64,000 nucleotides of DNA from Crossiella cryophila (GTDB lineage: Bacteria > Actinomycetota > Actinomycetes > Mycobacteriales > Pseudonocardiaceae): contig NZ_JACHMH010000001.1 in NCBI RefSeq assembly GCF_014204915.1, forward strand, positions 7,527,501 to 7,591,500, read 5' to 3'. The stretch's first letter is position 1; each line of letters opens with the position of its first letter. Below are positions 42,671 to 50,142 of this stretch, piece after piece. The position numbers and the translations under genes are program-made. The notes beneath the pieces were generated by a model that ran no database searches, was not told the DNA's origin, and saw only the letters and a list, made by a program, of their open reading frames with translations.

Positions 42671-43774
42671 CCCCGCGCCCCACTTCTCCCGCAACTCCGC
42701 CGGAATCGTCAACGAGGTCGACTGCCCGTCGGTCAGCTGCCGCACGTTCACACTCAGCAGCAACCTGGCCGCGCGATCCAGCACCCGCCGGGCCACCTCG
42801 CTCTCGTCCTCGGCCCGTTCCAGCCGCCGCATCACCCGCACCCCGAACCCGACCACCCGGCCCCAGCCGCGCTGCTTGGGCACCCGCAGCCAGTCCGCGA
42901 CCTCCGGGTTCACCACCTGCCGGACCATCGCGGGCACCACCCCGTCAAAAGCCTTGCCCGGCATGAGTTTCCGGTACAACTCGATCAGCGACGCGGTCAG
43001 CTCGACGCCCTCGGCGGAGGGCCCGTAACTCGCCTCGACCAGGGTGGCGTTGAGCTGTTCGGCCTCGGCCAGCGTCTCCGGCATGGCCTCGGTGCGGATG
43101 CCCAGCAGGTGCCCGGCGACCCGCCACACGTGGTAGTAGTCCTCGGCCTCCTGCTCGGTCACCGAGATGCCGATCCGGCGCATGCCGATGATCACCTGCA
43201 CGGAGAAGATGAGCAGTGCGCCGAGCAGGTCCTGCTGGCAGATCGGCACCCCGTCGCGCTCGTGGTCCCATTCCGGCGAGCGGGCGATGAAGTAGCGGAC
43301 CGCGGCGTGGATCAGCCGGGTCTTCTGGATCACCGGCACGAACGAGCCGCCGCTGGTGAACGGCTTGGGCGCCATCATGCTCAGCACGAACTGCGCGGTC
43401 TCGGACAGCCTGCGGTGCGGCTGGTTGAGCCGATGGGTCAGGGTCAGCACCTTGGACGGGCGCGGCTGGGCGTAGCAGTTGACCATGGCGCCGAAGGAGA
43501 GCACCGAGGCCACGTGCATGCCGTCGTCGAGGAAGAACTCCTGCGCGCGGCTCACCCTGGTGAGGTCGGTCCACGGCGGCGGGTTGTCAGTGGCGATGAG
43601 GAACTCGCGCACCAGTGGCGGCAGGTGTTCCGGGATGGGCTCGTCGTTGGCGCGCAACTCGGCGAGCAGGGTGTTCACCCGGCTGATCTCGCCGGTGGCC
43701 ACCAGCTCGGCGATGACCGCGTCGGCAGGCGGATCACCCTGGTACTTGAGGGCTTCGAGCGCGCGTTCGTCCAC
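42662..43774 (-). CDS. Oxygenase MpaB/rubber-oxygenase (DUF2236) family protein
   Basis: 370 residues. Conserved DUF2236 features include VLSFGAMVNCYAQPRPSKVL, the TRLIHAAVRYFIARSPEWD heme-ligand helix (His), VPICQQDLLGALLIFSVQVI, and QEAEDYYHVWRVAGHLLGI with further His residues. Relatives are haem oxygenases such as Lcp latex-clearing protein and fungal MpaB, which cleave isoprenoid chains. There is no signal peptide, unlike Lcp. The substrate is unknown; no partner gene is evident. Confidence 0.88.
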   Translation of the reverse strand: MDERALEALKYQGDPPADAVIAELVATGEISRVNTLLAELRANDEPIPEHLPPLVREFLIATDNPPPWTDLTRVSRAQEFFLDDGMHVASVLSFGAMVNCYAQPRPSKVLTLTHRLNQPHRRLSETAQFVLSMMAPKPFTSGGSFVPVIQKTRLIHAAVRYFIARSPEWDHERDGVPICQQDLLGALLIFSVQVIIGMRRIGISVTEQEAEDYYHVWRVAGHLLGIRTEAMPETLAEAEQLNATLVEASYGPSAEGVELTASLIELYRKLMPGKAFDGVVPAMVRQVVNPEVADWLRVPKQRGWGRVVGFGVRVMRRLERAEDESEVARRVLDRAARLLLSVNVRQLTDGQSTSLTIPAELREKWGAGSG

Positions 43775-43846
43775 GCCCTGATCCTCACCCGGCGCCCGCG
43801 CGGCCGAAGCCGCCGTTCGAGCGCCGCCGCCGTTCCGATCGAGTGA

Positions 43847-44479
43847 TCAGATCGGCGGGATGATGCCCTCCGGCACGCCCTGCACACCCAGATCGATCAC
43901 AACACCGGCGACCGGGTACCGCTCCCAGAGCTTCTCCGCGATCTGCTTGGCCGTCTTGCTGCGCCCGGCGACGATCTTGACCAGCGCGGCCGCCGACAGC
44001 AGCCCGACGATCAGCTCATCCTGCTCGGCCGGGTCCTCCGCACCGAAGAGCACCGCCTTGATGTCGGCGTGGATCTTGTTGCGGCGCGCGGTGTCCACCA
44101 GGTGCCAGGTGGTGTTGGTGAAGACCAGCCGGCGCCGCTCGGTACGCGATTCCAGCGCACCCTCGGCGACCAGCCGCCCCAGCACCCGGTCCTTCTGCCC
44201 GGTCGACAGCCGCGCGATGGCCTCCTTGATCACCGACCCCTTGTGCTCCTCCAGGGTGGCCAGCGCCTCGTTCAGCGCGGGCACGCCGGTGTCGGAGTCG
44301 TCGCTGACGAAGAGCCGGTTGTCGTCACCGAACAACTCCAGCCGTTCCAGCTGGGCCAGCTCGATCAGCAGCGCGACCGCGAACAGCCCGTCCAGCGACC
44401 GCCGGGTGGCGAACTGGCCGTCTTCGGTGAGCAGGAGCAGCGCGAAGTCGTCGACCAGCGCGGACGGGGCGTCGTTCAT
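43847..44479 (-). CDS. GPP34 (GOLPH3-like) family protein, second copy
   Basis: A 210-residue all-helical GPP34 protein: LVDDFALLLLTEDGQF at the start, LFAVALLIELAQLERLELFG, AEGALESRTERRRLVFTNTT and a C-terminal GVQGVPEGIIPPI. Eukaryotic GOLPH3 binds phosphatidylinositol-4-phosphate at the Golgi; the bacterial role is not established. A GTG at 44485 is an alternative start. It lies 19-25 bases after a paralogue with the same ending (EGVIPMI) and closes the operon of the peptide exporter and methyltransferase. The shared operon suggests, but does not prove, a link to the lanthipeptide cluster. Confidence 0.85.
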   Translation of the reverse strand: MNDAPSALVDDFALLLLTEDGQFATRRSLDGLFAVALLIELAQLERLELFGDDNRLFVSDDSDTGVPALNEALATLEEHKGSVIKEAIARLSTGQKDRVLGRLVAEGALESRTERRRLVFTNTTWHLVDTARRNKIHADIKAVLFGAEDPAEQDELIVGLLSAAALVKIVAGRSKTAKQIAEKLWERYPVAGVVIDLGVQGVPEGIIPPI

Positions 44480-44504
44480 AGGCACGCCCGCATCCTATGA
44501 CGTC

Positions 44505-45140
44505 CTAAATCATCGGGATGACACCCTCGCCGGAGCCCTGGAACGCCTGCTCGGCGAACACCGCCAGCTCCGGGTTCCGCGCCCACAGCTTCTCCGTCAG
44601 CGACTCGGCCCGCTCGGCGTGTTCCGGCTGGTCAGAGACCACATCCAGCAGGTCGCCCGCGTGCAGGAAGGCGAGCAGGAGTTCGGTGCGGTGATCGGGT
44701 TCGGCGGCGGCGGCCAGCGCGGCGTACAGCCGGGCGCGGATGGCGTGCCGGGTGTCGGTCTCGGTCGGCGGCCACACCGTGGTGGTGAACAGCAGCCGCC
44801 TGCGCTGCTTCTCCGCCCGGACCAGACCGGTCGCGGCCAGTCGCGTCATCACCCGATCGAGGAGGCCGACCGCGAGCAGGCCCAGGGCGTCGCGGACGAT
44901 CGAGCCCTCGGCCTCGGCCAGCCGGGCGAGGGTGTCGTTGAGCAGGTTGTCGCTGGTCTGGGTGGTGTCCTTGACGAAGAGGCGGTGTTCCTCGTCGAAG
45001 AGTTCCAGCCGGTCCAGGTCGGCCAGCTCGAAGATCAGGGCGGCGGCGAACAGGCCCTCGGCGGAGCGTCTGGGGTTGAAGCCGCCGGTGTCCTCGAGCA
45101 GCAGCAGGGCCAGGTCCTCGGCCAGTGTCCGGTTCGTCAA
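44505..45140 (-). CDS. GPP34 (GOLPH3-like) family protein, first copy
   Basis: 211 residues from a TTG start that overlaps the methyltransferase stop (TTGA) behind a GGAG ribosome-binding site; no better start exists in frame. It has the same pattern as its neighbour: LAEDLALLLLEDTGGF, LFAAALIFELADLDRLELFD, RAEKQRRRLLFTTTVW and a GSGEGVIPMI end. The two copies are diverged paralogues in tandem. Function is unknown in bacteria; membrane-associated scaffolding is an inference from the GOLPH3 family. Confidence 0.85.
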   Translation of the reverse strand: MTNRTLAEDLALLLLEDTGGFNPRRSAEGLFAAALIFELADLDRLELFDEEHRLFVKDTTQTSDNLLNDTLARLAEAEGSIVRDALGLLAVGLLDRVMTRLAATGLVRAEKQRRRLLFTTTVWPPTETDTRHAIRARLYAALAAAAEPDHRTELLLAFLHAGDLLDVVSDQPEHAERAESLTEKLWARNPELAVFAEQAFQGSGEGVIPMI

Positions 45141-46033
45141 ACTCGGCTCCCCAGTTCGGCGGCCACGAAGCGCAACCGCATGTGGTCCAGTTCCCCGGAT
45201 CCGGTGAACGCGGTCGGGTCCATCCCGGTCTGCTCGGCCAGCAACGCGCCAGGGTGCAGCAGTTCGCCGACGGCGGGCCGGAAGCCGTGCGCGGCGAGTT
45301 CGGCGTCGAGGTCCTCGGCGGTGAGCATGGCGAGCACGTTGTGCGAGAGGAAGCGGTCGGTGGTGCCGTCCTGGCCGATCCGCTCGGCGTAGAAGTTCGC
45401 GGTCTGCCTGCCCTCGGCGGCACTGCGCCGGGTCCCGGCCAGCACGAACCCGCCGGCACCGGTGGGGCCGAGCGGGATGACGTCGTGTTCCTCGCGGTGT
45501 TCCTCCGGTCCGGTCGGGCCGGGCAGGTGGTCGAAGACCAGGGTGCCGCCGGGGTTCAGGTGCCGGGCGGCGGTGGCGAACAGCCGGGACCGGTCGGCCG
45601 GGTCGAGGAAGGTGGACACGGACAGTCCGCTGAGCAGCACGTGGTCGAACCGGCGGCCCAGGTCCAGGGTGAGCACGTCGGCCTCGGCGAACGTGCAGCG
45701 GGCGGCGACCTCGGCGGACAGCCTGGCGCGGCGGCGTTCGGCGCGGGCGAGCATGGCAGGCGCGTTGTCCAGACCGGTGACGGTGTGGCCCGCGGTGGCC
45801 AGCACCGTGCTGAGCCTGCCGGTGCCACAGCACAGATCGAGCACCCGCTTCGGGTCCGGGCCGACCCGGCGGGCCAGCCAGGTCAGGTCGGCGGTGAAGT
45901 TCTCCGCCATGCCGCCGTAGAAGTCGGCGAAGAAGCCCTCGTACAGGTCCACCACCCGCATCCCGGGCAGCGGCAGCATCCGCAGCGTGGCGAACGGGCC
46001 GAAGAACGGTTCGGCACGGGCCGGGGCGCTCAC
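45137..46033 (-). CDS. Class I SAM-dependent methyltransferase (left arm of the lanthipeptide cluster)
   Basis: 298 residues. Motif I is RVLDLCCGTGRLSTVLATAG with the acidic motif II TGLDNAPAM, motif III ADVLTLDLGRRFDHVLLSGL and a post-motif LNPGGTLVFDHLPG. The GTG start overlaps the exporter stop (GTGA), and its own stop overlaps the first GPP34 gene, so the unit is tightly coupled. It resembles small-molecule or peptide methyltransferases. Because a second methyltransferase lies in the right arm, one may dimethylate the N-terminus of the peptide and the other do something else. Confidence 0.88.
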   Translation of the reverse strand: MSAPARAEPFFGPFATLRMLPLPGMRVVDLYEGFFADFYGGMAENFTADLTWLARRVGPDPKRVLDLCCGTGRLSTVLATAGHTVTGLDNAPAMLARAERRRARLSAEVAARCTFAEADVLTLDLGRRFDHVLLSGLSVSTFLDPADRSRLFATAARHLNPGGTLVFDHLPGPTGPEEHREEHDVIPLGPTGAGGFVLAGTRRSAAEGRQTANFYAERIGQDGTTDRFLSHNVLAMLTAEDLDAELAAHGFRPAVGELLHPGALLAEQTGMDPTAFTGSGELDHMRLRFVAAELGSRV

Positions 46034-47871
46034 TTCGCGGCTCCGGTGAGCAGCTGGGTGGCGGCGAGTTCGCGGTACAGGTCATCACTGTCCACAAGGG
46101 ACTGATGTGAGCCGGTGGCGCGGACCTGACCCTGTTCCAGCACCACGATCTGGTCCGCCTCGGTGATGGTGGACAGGCGATGCGCGATCAGCAGCACGGT
46201 GCACTGCTCGGCCGCGCTGGCGATGGTGGCGCGCAAGGCCTGTTCGTTGCGTGAGTCGAGCTGGCCGGTGGCCTCGTCCAGCAGCAGCACGTCCGGGCGG
46301 CGCAGCAGCGCGCGGGCGATGGCCAGCCGCTGCCGTTCCCCGCCGGAGAGGGTGACGCCGCGGGAGCCGACCGAGGTGTCCAGGCCCTGCGGCAATCCGG
46401 CCACGAACTCGGTGAGCCGGGTGGCGTGCAACACCTCCTCGATCTCGGCGTCGGTGGCCTCGGGCGCGGAGTAGAGCAGGTTCTGCCGCACGGTGCCGGA
46501 CAGCGTGGTGGCGTCCTGTTCGACGTAGGCCAGCCTGCGCCGCACCTCGCCGCGGGGCAGGGTGGCGATGTCCACGTCGTCCAGCCGGATCTCGCCCTGC
46601 TCCGGCTCGTAGAAGCGTTGCAGCAGACCGAAAAGCGTGGTCTTGCCCGCTCCGGACGGGCCGACCAGCGCGGTCTGCGCGCGGGCGCGGGCGGTGAAGG
46701 AGACGCCGGTCAGCGCGGGTGAGCGGTCGGCGTACTGGAAGTGCACGCCGCGCACGGTCACCGTCGGCGGGGTGCGCGGGGCCGGGGCGGTGTCCAGGTC
46801 GACATCGTCCTCGGCGGGGATGTGCTGCACCTCCTCGATCCGGCCGATCGCGCCCAAACCCGTTTGCAGGGTGGAAAAACCGCTGATCAACGACACGATC
46901 GGATCGGAGAGGTAGAACAGGTAGAGCAGGAAGGCGATCAGCGCGGACAGCGAGAGCGAACCGGCCGCGACGAACATGCCGCCAACGCCCAGCACCGCCA
47001 GGAAGGCCAGCTGCACCGAGACCCCGGAGATCATGCTGACCACCGCGGTGTACTTGGCGCTGGTCAGTCCGGCCTCGTACGCGCTGTCCACGGCGGCGTT
47101 GGCCTGCGCGGTCTCCCGCGCCTCCGCACCGTTGGCCTTGACCAGCCGGGCCGCGCCCAGGATGCGTTCCAGGGCGGCGCCGACCGCGCCCACCGACTCC
47201 TGCGCGCGGGCCACCGAGGTCCGGATCTTGGGCAGTACCACCATCAGCAGCAGGCCGACCACCACCAGCACGCCTAGGGTGATCAGCAGCAGGCCCAGGT
47301 GCAGGGTGGCCATCAGCACCACCGCGGCGACCAGGGTGAGCGCGCCGCTGACGATCATGACCAGGCCGTCGGTGGCCGCGCTCTGCAACAGGGTGCTGTC
47401 CGAGGTGACCCTGGCGGAGAGATCACCCGGCTGCCGGGAGTCCAACTCGGCCACCTTGACCCGGATCAGCCGGTGCACCAGGCCGCGGCGGACCTGCCGG
47501 ATCACCCGCTGCGAGGTGCGTTGCTGCAACCAGGCGTTCAGCCCGGTCACCGCCATGCCGCCGATGAGCAGGCCTAGCAACAACAACACCGGGCCGAGCA
47601 CGCCGCCGCCGGTGGTCAGACCGTCCAATGTGGACCTGGCGACCAGCGGCTGGGCCAGGCCTGCCGCGCTGGCGAGCAGGGACAGCAGCAGCGTGACCAC
47701 CAGCACTCCGCGGTGCGGCCGCGCGTATCGCAGCAGCGTGCGGAAGGCGCCGGGTTCCGGTTTGGGTGGTGCGAACTGGGCGTAGAGCGCGGCCTGCGCC
47801 TCCGCCGCGGACAGCGTGCCCGGTGGGTCTTCGAGTGCGGTCGCGGCGGTGACGCCGGTACGGGTAGCCAT
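46030..47871 (-). CDS. ABC transporter, fused membrane and ATPase domains (LanT-like exporter without protease)
   Basis: 613 residues. The membrane domain has six segments at about 50-340; the ATPase is at about 370-600 with Walker A GPSGAGKTT, signature LSGGERQRLAIARALL, Walker B VLLLDEATGQLD and a switch His in IAHRLSTI. No N-terminal C39 peptidase domain is present, so leader removal needs other enzymes, such as the M16 pair encoded at 52910-55266. It is divergent from the precursor gene and heads an operon with a methyltransferase and two GPP34 genes. A homodimeric exporter of the mature peptide is the likely role. Confidence 0.92.
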   Translation of the reverse strand: MATRTGVTAATALEDPPGTLSAAEAQAALYAQFAPPKPEPGAFRTLLRYARPHRGVLVVTLLLSLLASAAGLAQPLVARSTLDGLTTGGGVLGPVLLLLGLLIGGMAVTGLNAWLQQRTSQRVIRQVRRGLVHRLIRVKVAELDSRQPGDLSARVTSDSTLLQSAATDGLVMIVSGALTLVAAVVLMATLHLGLLLITLGVLVVVGLLLMVVLPKIRTSVARAQESVGAVGAALERILGAARLVKANGAEARETAQANAAVDSAYEAGLTSAKYTAVVSMISGVSVQLAFLAVLGVGGMFVAAGSLSLSALIAFLLYLFYLSDPIVSLISGFSTLQTGLGAIGRIEEVQHIPAEDDVDLDTAPAPRTPPTVTVRGVHFQYADRSPALTGVSFTARARAQTALVGPSGAGKTTLFGLLQRFYEPEQGEIRLDDVDIATLPRGEVRRRLAYVEQDATTLSGTVRQNLLYSAPEATDAEIEEVLHATRLTEFVAGLPQGLDTSVGSRGVTLSGGERQRLAIARALLRRPDVLLLDEATGQLDSRNEQALRATIASAAEQCTVLLIAHRLSTITEADQIVVLEQGQVRATGSHQSLVDSDDLYRELAATQLLTGAAK

Positions 47872-48230
47872 AGGTCAGTCCCCAGATATCGCGTGGCCGG
47901 CGTGGCGGCATGGTGACCCGCGGGCAACGCCGGAAATTTCCCCAGTTGCCCGCACCGTACCGCAGATCCGCGACGAGTGGCCATTCTCTGGCAGTCGATG
48001 GAGGGAAACCGCCATTGACCTCAGCGTCAAATGCGAAAACGGATGTTTCGGTTGCAACCGCCTTCTGGACCATGCTAGGAAGGTGTTGCTCATTCCAACT
48101 GGGGGAACGAGTGCAGGTCTGAACTGGGGGCACGATCCTGACGTATCCGCTGGATACGGCGCATTCGCTGGGCTTTGCCCACCGCCAACGGACCTGCTCA
48201 TCCCCCGTGTACCAGGTATAGGGGAATTCA
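47872..48230. promoter_or_regulatory. Divergent promoter region of the lanthipeptide cluster
   Basis: This 359-bp gap without a gene is less GC-rich than its surroundings. It should hold the promoters of the exporter operon and the precursor. A direct repeat AACTGGGGG(A/C)ACGA occurs at 48097-48110 and 48122-48135 (25 bp apart). The core CTGGGGGAACG appears once more at 48662-48672, just before the first enzyme gene. No clear -10/-35 pair can be assigned with confidence. Confidence 0.5.
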
Positions 48231-48422
48231 ATGCAGAACATGCAGGAGCGCGACCTGTTCACCGGCTACGCGGCCTACACCACGGCCGAGGAGCTGAGCC
48301 TGACCGAGCACGACACCGCGGAGGCCGGCATCACGCCTGCCACCCCGGCGATCACCCCGGCCACGCCGTCCAGCATCCCGTGCGTGCAGGGCACCATCCT
48401 GACCATTCGCTTCATGTGCTGA
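48231..48422 (+). CDS. lanA: Lanthipeptide precursor peptide (class V / lanthidin type)
   Basis: 63 residues, with ATG behind ATAGGGGAATTCA. The leader (about residues 1-33) is acidic and contains DLFTGYAAYTTAEELSLTEH. A Thr/Pro-rich duplicated segment ITPATPA-ITPATP (34-46) follows. The C-terminal part reads SSIPCVQGTILTIRFMC (47-63), with Cys51, a C-terminal Cys63 and several Ser/Thr. A C-terminal Cys next to a flavoprotein decarboxylase gene predicts an aminovinyl-cysteine ring; Thr58 is five residues before Cys63. SSIPC suggests a Ser47-Cys51 thioether at the mature N-terminus if the leader is cut after Pro46; a cut after Gly33 is the alternative. No similar peptide is encoded elsewhere in the window. 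Confidence 0.85.
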   Translation: MQNMQERDLFTGYAAYTTAEELSLTEHDTAEAGITPATPAITPATPSSIPCVQGTILTIRFMC

Positions 48423-48519
48423 TGGTTCGAATGGTTTGACGCTCATTTCACCCGAACCACATAACGTGAGGTGAGTGCAGGAATAGGGGATTTGAAAGAA
48501 ACCCCGAAGAACGGCTGAT

Positions 48520-48545
48520 ACAAGTCACTCTTTCGAGTGAGTTGT
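48520..48545 (+). terminator. Hairpin 1 between precursor and enzyme genes
   Basis: ACAAGTCACTC pairs with GAGTGAGTTGT (10 of 11 bases) across the loop TTTC, 97 bases after the precursor stop. It may be an attenuating terminator or an mRNA-stabilising stem. Confidence 0.65.
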
Positions 48546-48624
48546 GCGGTCGGCGGGCTGCGCTGACCAGCGTGGAAACACAGTCTCTGGCCGAGCTGAT
48601 AGCTGGTCAGCGCAGTCCGACCGC
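48546..48624 (+). other. Hairpin 2: long inverted repeat between precursor and enzyme genes
   Basis: The left arm (48546-48571) contains GCGGTCGG and CTGCGCTGACCAGC; the right arm (48602-48624) is the reverse complement of both blocks joined, apart from three extra bases on the left. About 22 base pairs enclose a 30-nt loop. It directly follows hairpin 1 and ends 48 bases before the next start codon. Likely it tunes read-through from the precursor into the modification genes. Confidence 0.75.
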
Positions 48625-48672
48625 CCACCCTACTGACGTGCGCTCAGGCGAGCAACCAATCCTGGGGGAACG

Positions 48673-50142
48673 GTGTCTACGTCATCGCCACTCGTCCCGA
48701 GTGTGCTTTCACCACCCGAACTACCCGTGCGCAACCTGCTCGTCGTGGGCACCGGTGCGCTCGGCGTGAGCATGCTGCCGTTCTGGCTGAACTGGTTGCG
48801 GCACAACTATCCAGACGTCACCGTGCGGGTCGCGCTGACCCGCGGCGCGACCAGGCTGGTGTCACCGCAGGCGGTCGCCGCGATGACCAGGACCCCGGTG
48901 TTCTTCGACGAGTGGACCGAGGAGCCAGCGCCGGTCGCCCCGCACGTGGAGCTGGCCGAGTGGGCCGATGCCATCGTGGTGCAGGCGGCCACCGTGCACT
49001 TCCTGTCCAGGCTGGCCCTTGGCCTCACCGACACCCCGCTGCTGCTCGCGTTGCAGCTCACCGCCGCCCCGGTGGGCATCGCGCCCTCGCTGCCGCCCGG
49101 CGCCGAGCGCAGCCCAACCATCGCCACCCATCTGTCCACATTGGACGCGGATCCGCGGTTCGAGCTGGCCCGGCCGACCGCCGCGCACAGTGCGGCCACC
49201 GGCGGTCCGGACGGCGAGACCGCCGACCTGCCCACCGTGTTGTCCCTGCTCTCCACCCGTCTGGGCGTGGCCCCGCAGGCCGAACTGGACTTCGGCACCG
49301 GCTTCCAGCGCACCAGGGTCCACCCCGACGGCGACTCGGCCTTCCGCTGGCTGCGCACCGCGGGCCCGCAACGCCCGGAACCACTCACCCCGGTGCCCGC
49401 GCAGGTCGCCGCCCTGCTGCCCACCGACACCCCGGCCGAGTTCGCCACTCCCGAGTTCATCCACAGTGGACACTCCTATCGCGCGTCGGGGCGGTCCTCG
49501 GCCGCGGACTGGCTCTTCCGCGAGCATCCCAACGTCCCGGCGCTGATCGGCTCCGCGCTGCACGCCGTCGGCCGCTCACTGCGGGTGCTGCACGACTCCC
49601 CCGGTGCGGTCTCGGCCACCGCACCCGGCCCGGCCCGGCTGCTGCGCTGGCTGGACGGCGACAGCGAACTGCGCACGCGGGCCGCGGCGGTCTGGGGCAC
49701 GCAGCGGCTGGACACCGTGCGGTACTGGTGCAGCTGGGCCGCGCGACCGGGCACGCTGATCCACGGCGGGGTCTCGCTCGCCTCGATCGTGCCGCCACTG
49801 ACCGCGGGCCGGGTCGGCCTGTTCAGCGGCCCGGAGCTGGCCACCGGACCGGCCGAGCTGGACCTGGGCTGGCTGCTCGGCGAGCTGCTGGAACTGCGGG
49901 AACAGGAGCGGCTGGGCGTGCTCGCCGGGGTGCCGCACGACTGCCGGCGGCTGGCCGAGGCCTTCCTGCGGGGCTACGGCCCGGACTTCGACGCCGCCGC
50001 CACCTGCCGGGCCGCGGTGCTGCGCTTCCTGACCCACCTGCACGACCACGCCGTCTACGTCGGCGTCAACGACCAGCTGCCGCGCTACCTGACGCTGGCC
50101 GCGGACCTGATCGACGAGGAGGGCAAGCGTGCGCTCGGCTGA
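48673..50142 (+). CDS. Flavoprotein decarboxylase (LanD-like) fused to a degenerate kinase-fold domain (LanX-like candidate)
   Basis: 489 residues from a GTG behind CTGGGGGAACG. Residues 20-145 are an HFCD flavoprotein domain: NLLVVGTGALGVSMLPFW for FMN, His91 in PHVELAEWADAIVVQAAT (catalytic His position of EpiD-like enzymes) and a substrate-clamp region IAPSLPPGAE. It should oxidatively decarboxylate the C-terminal Cys to an aminoenethiol. Residues 210-489 look like a broken aminoglycoside-phosphotransferase fold: TLIHGGVSLASIV (364-366 HGG instead of HGD) and ELDLGWLLGELLELRE. That half may be the cyclase or scaffold (LanX-like) of the system. Its end overlaps the kinase gene by 14 bases. 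Confidence 0.8.
   Translation: MSTSSPLVPSVLSPPELPVRNLLVVGTGALGVSMLPFWLNWLRHNYPDVTVRVALTRGATRLVSPQAVAAMTRTPVFFDEWTEEPAPVAPHVELAEWADAIVVQAATVHFLSRLALGLTDTPLLLALQLTAAPVGIAPSLPPGAERSPTIATHLSTLDADPRFELARPTAAHSAATGGPDGETADLPTVLSLLSTRLGVAPQAELDFGTGFQRTRVHPDGDSAFRWLRTAGPQRPEPLTPVPAQVAALLPTDTPAEFATPEFIHSGHSYRASGRSSAADWLFREHPNVPALIGSALHAVGRSLRVLHDSPGAVSATAPGPARLLRWLDGDSELRTRAAAVWGTQRLDTVRYWCSWAARPGTLIHGGVSLASIVPPLTAGRVGLFSGPELATGPAELDLGWLLGELLELREQERLGVLAGVPHDCRRLAEAFLRGYGPDFDAAATCRAAVLRFLTHLHDHAVYVGVNDQLPRYLTLAADLIDEEGKRALG

Noticed and set aside
48231-48422. Thioamitide precursor
   Set aside because: The C-terminal Thr-x4-Cys fits, but no YcaO/TfuA thioamidation genes are present and the SSIPC segment with a second Cys fits a lanthidin better.
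48231-48422. Class I-IV lanthipeptide or linaridin
   Set aside because: No LanB, LanC, LanM, LanKC, LanL or linaridin CypH/CypL-like gene is visible in the window, whereas kinase and HopA1-like genes are.
47816-48439. A longer plus-strand frame covering the precursor region
   Set aside because: It overlaps the exporter start, lacks a ribosome-binding site and has atypical composition. The short frame at 48231 has a good ribosome-binding site and RiPP-like features.
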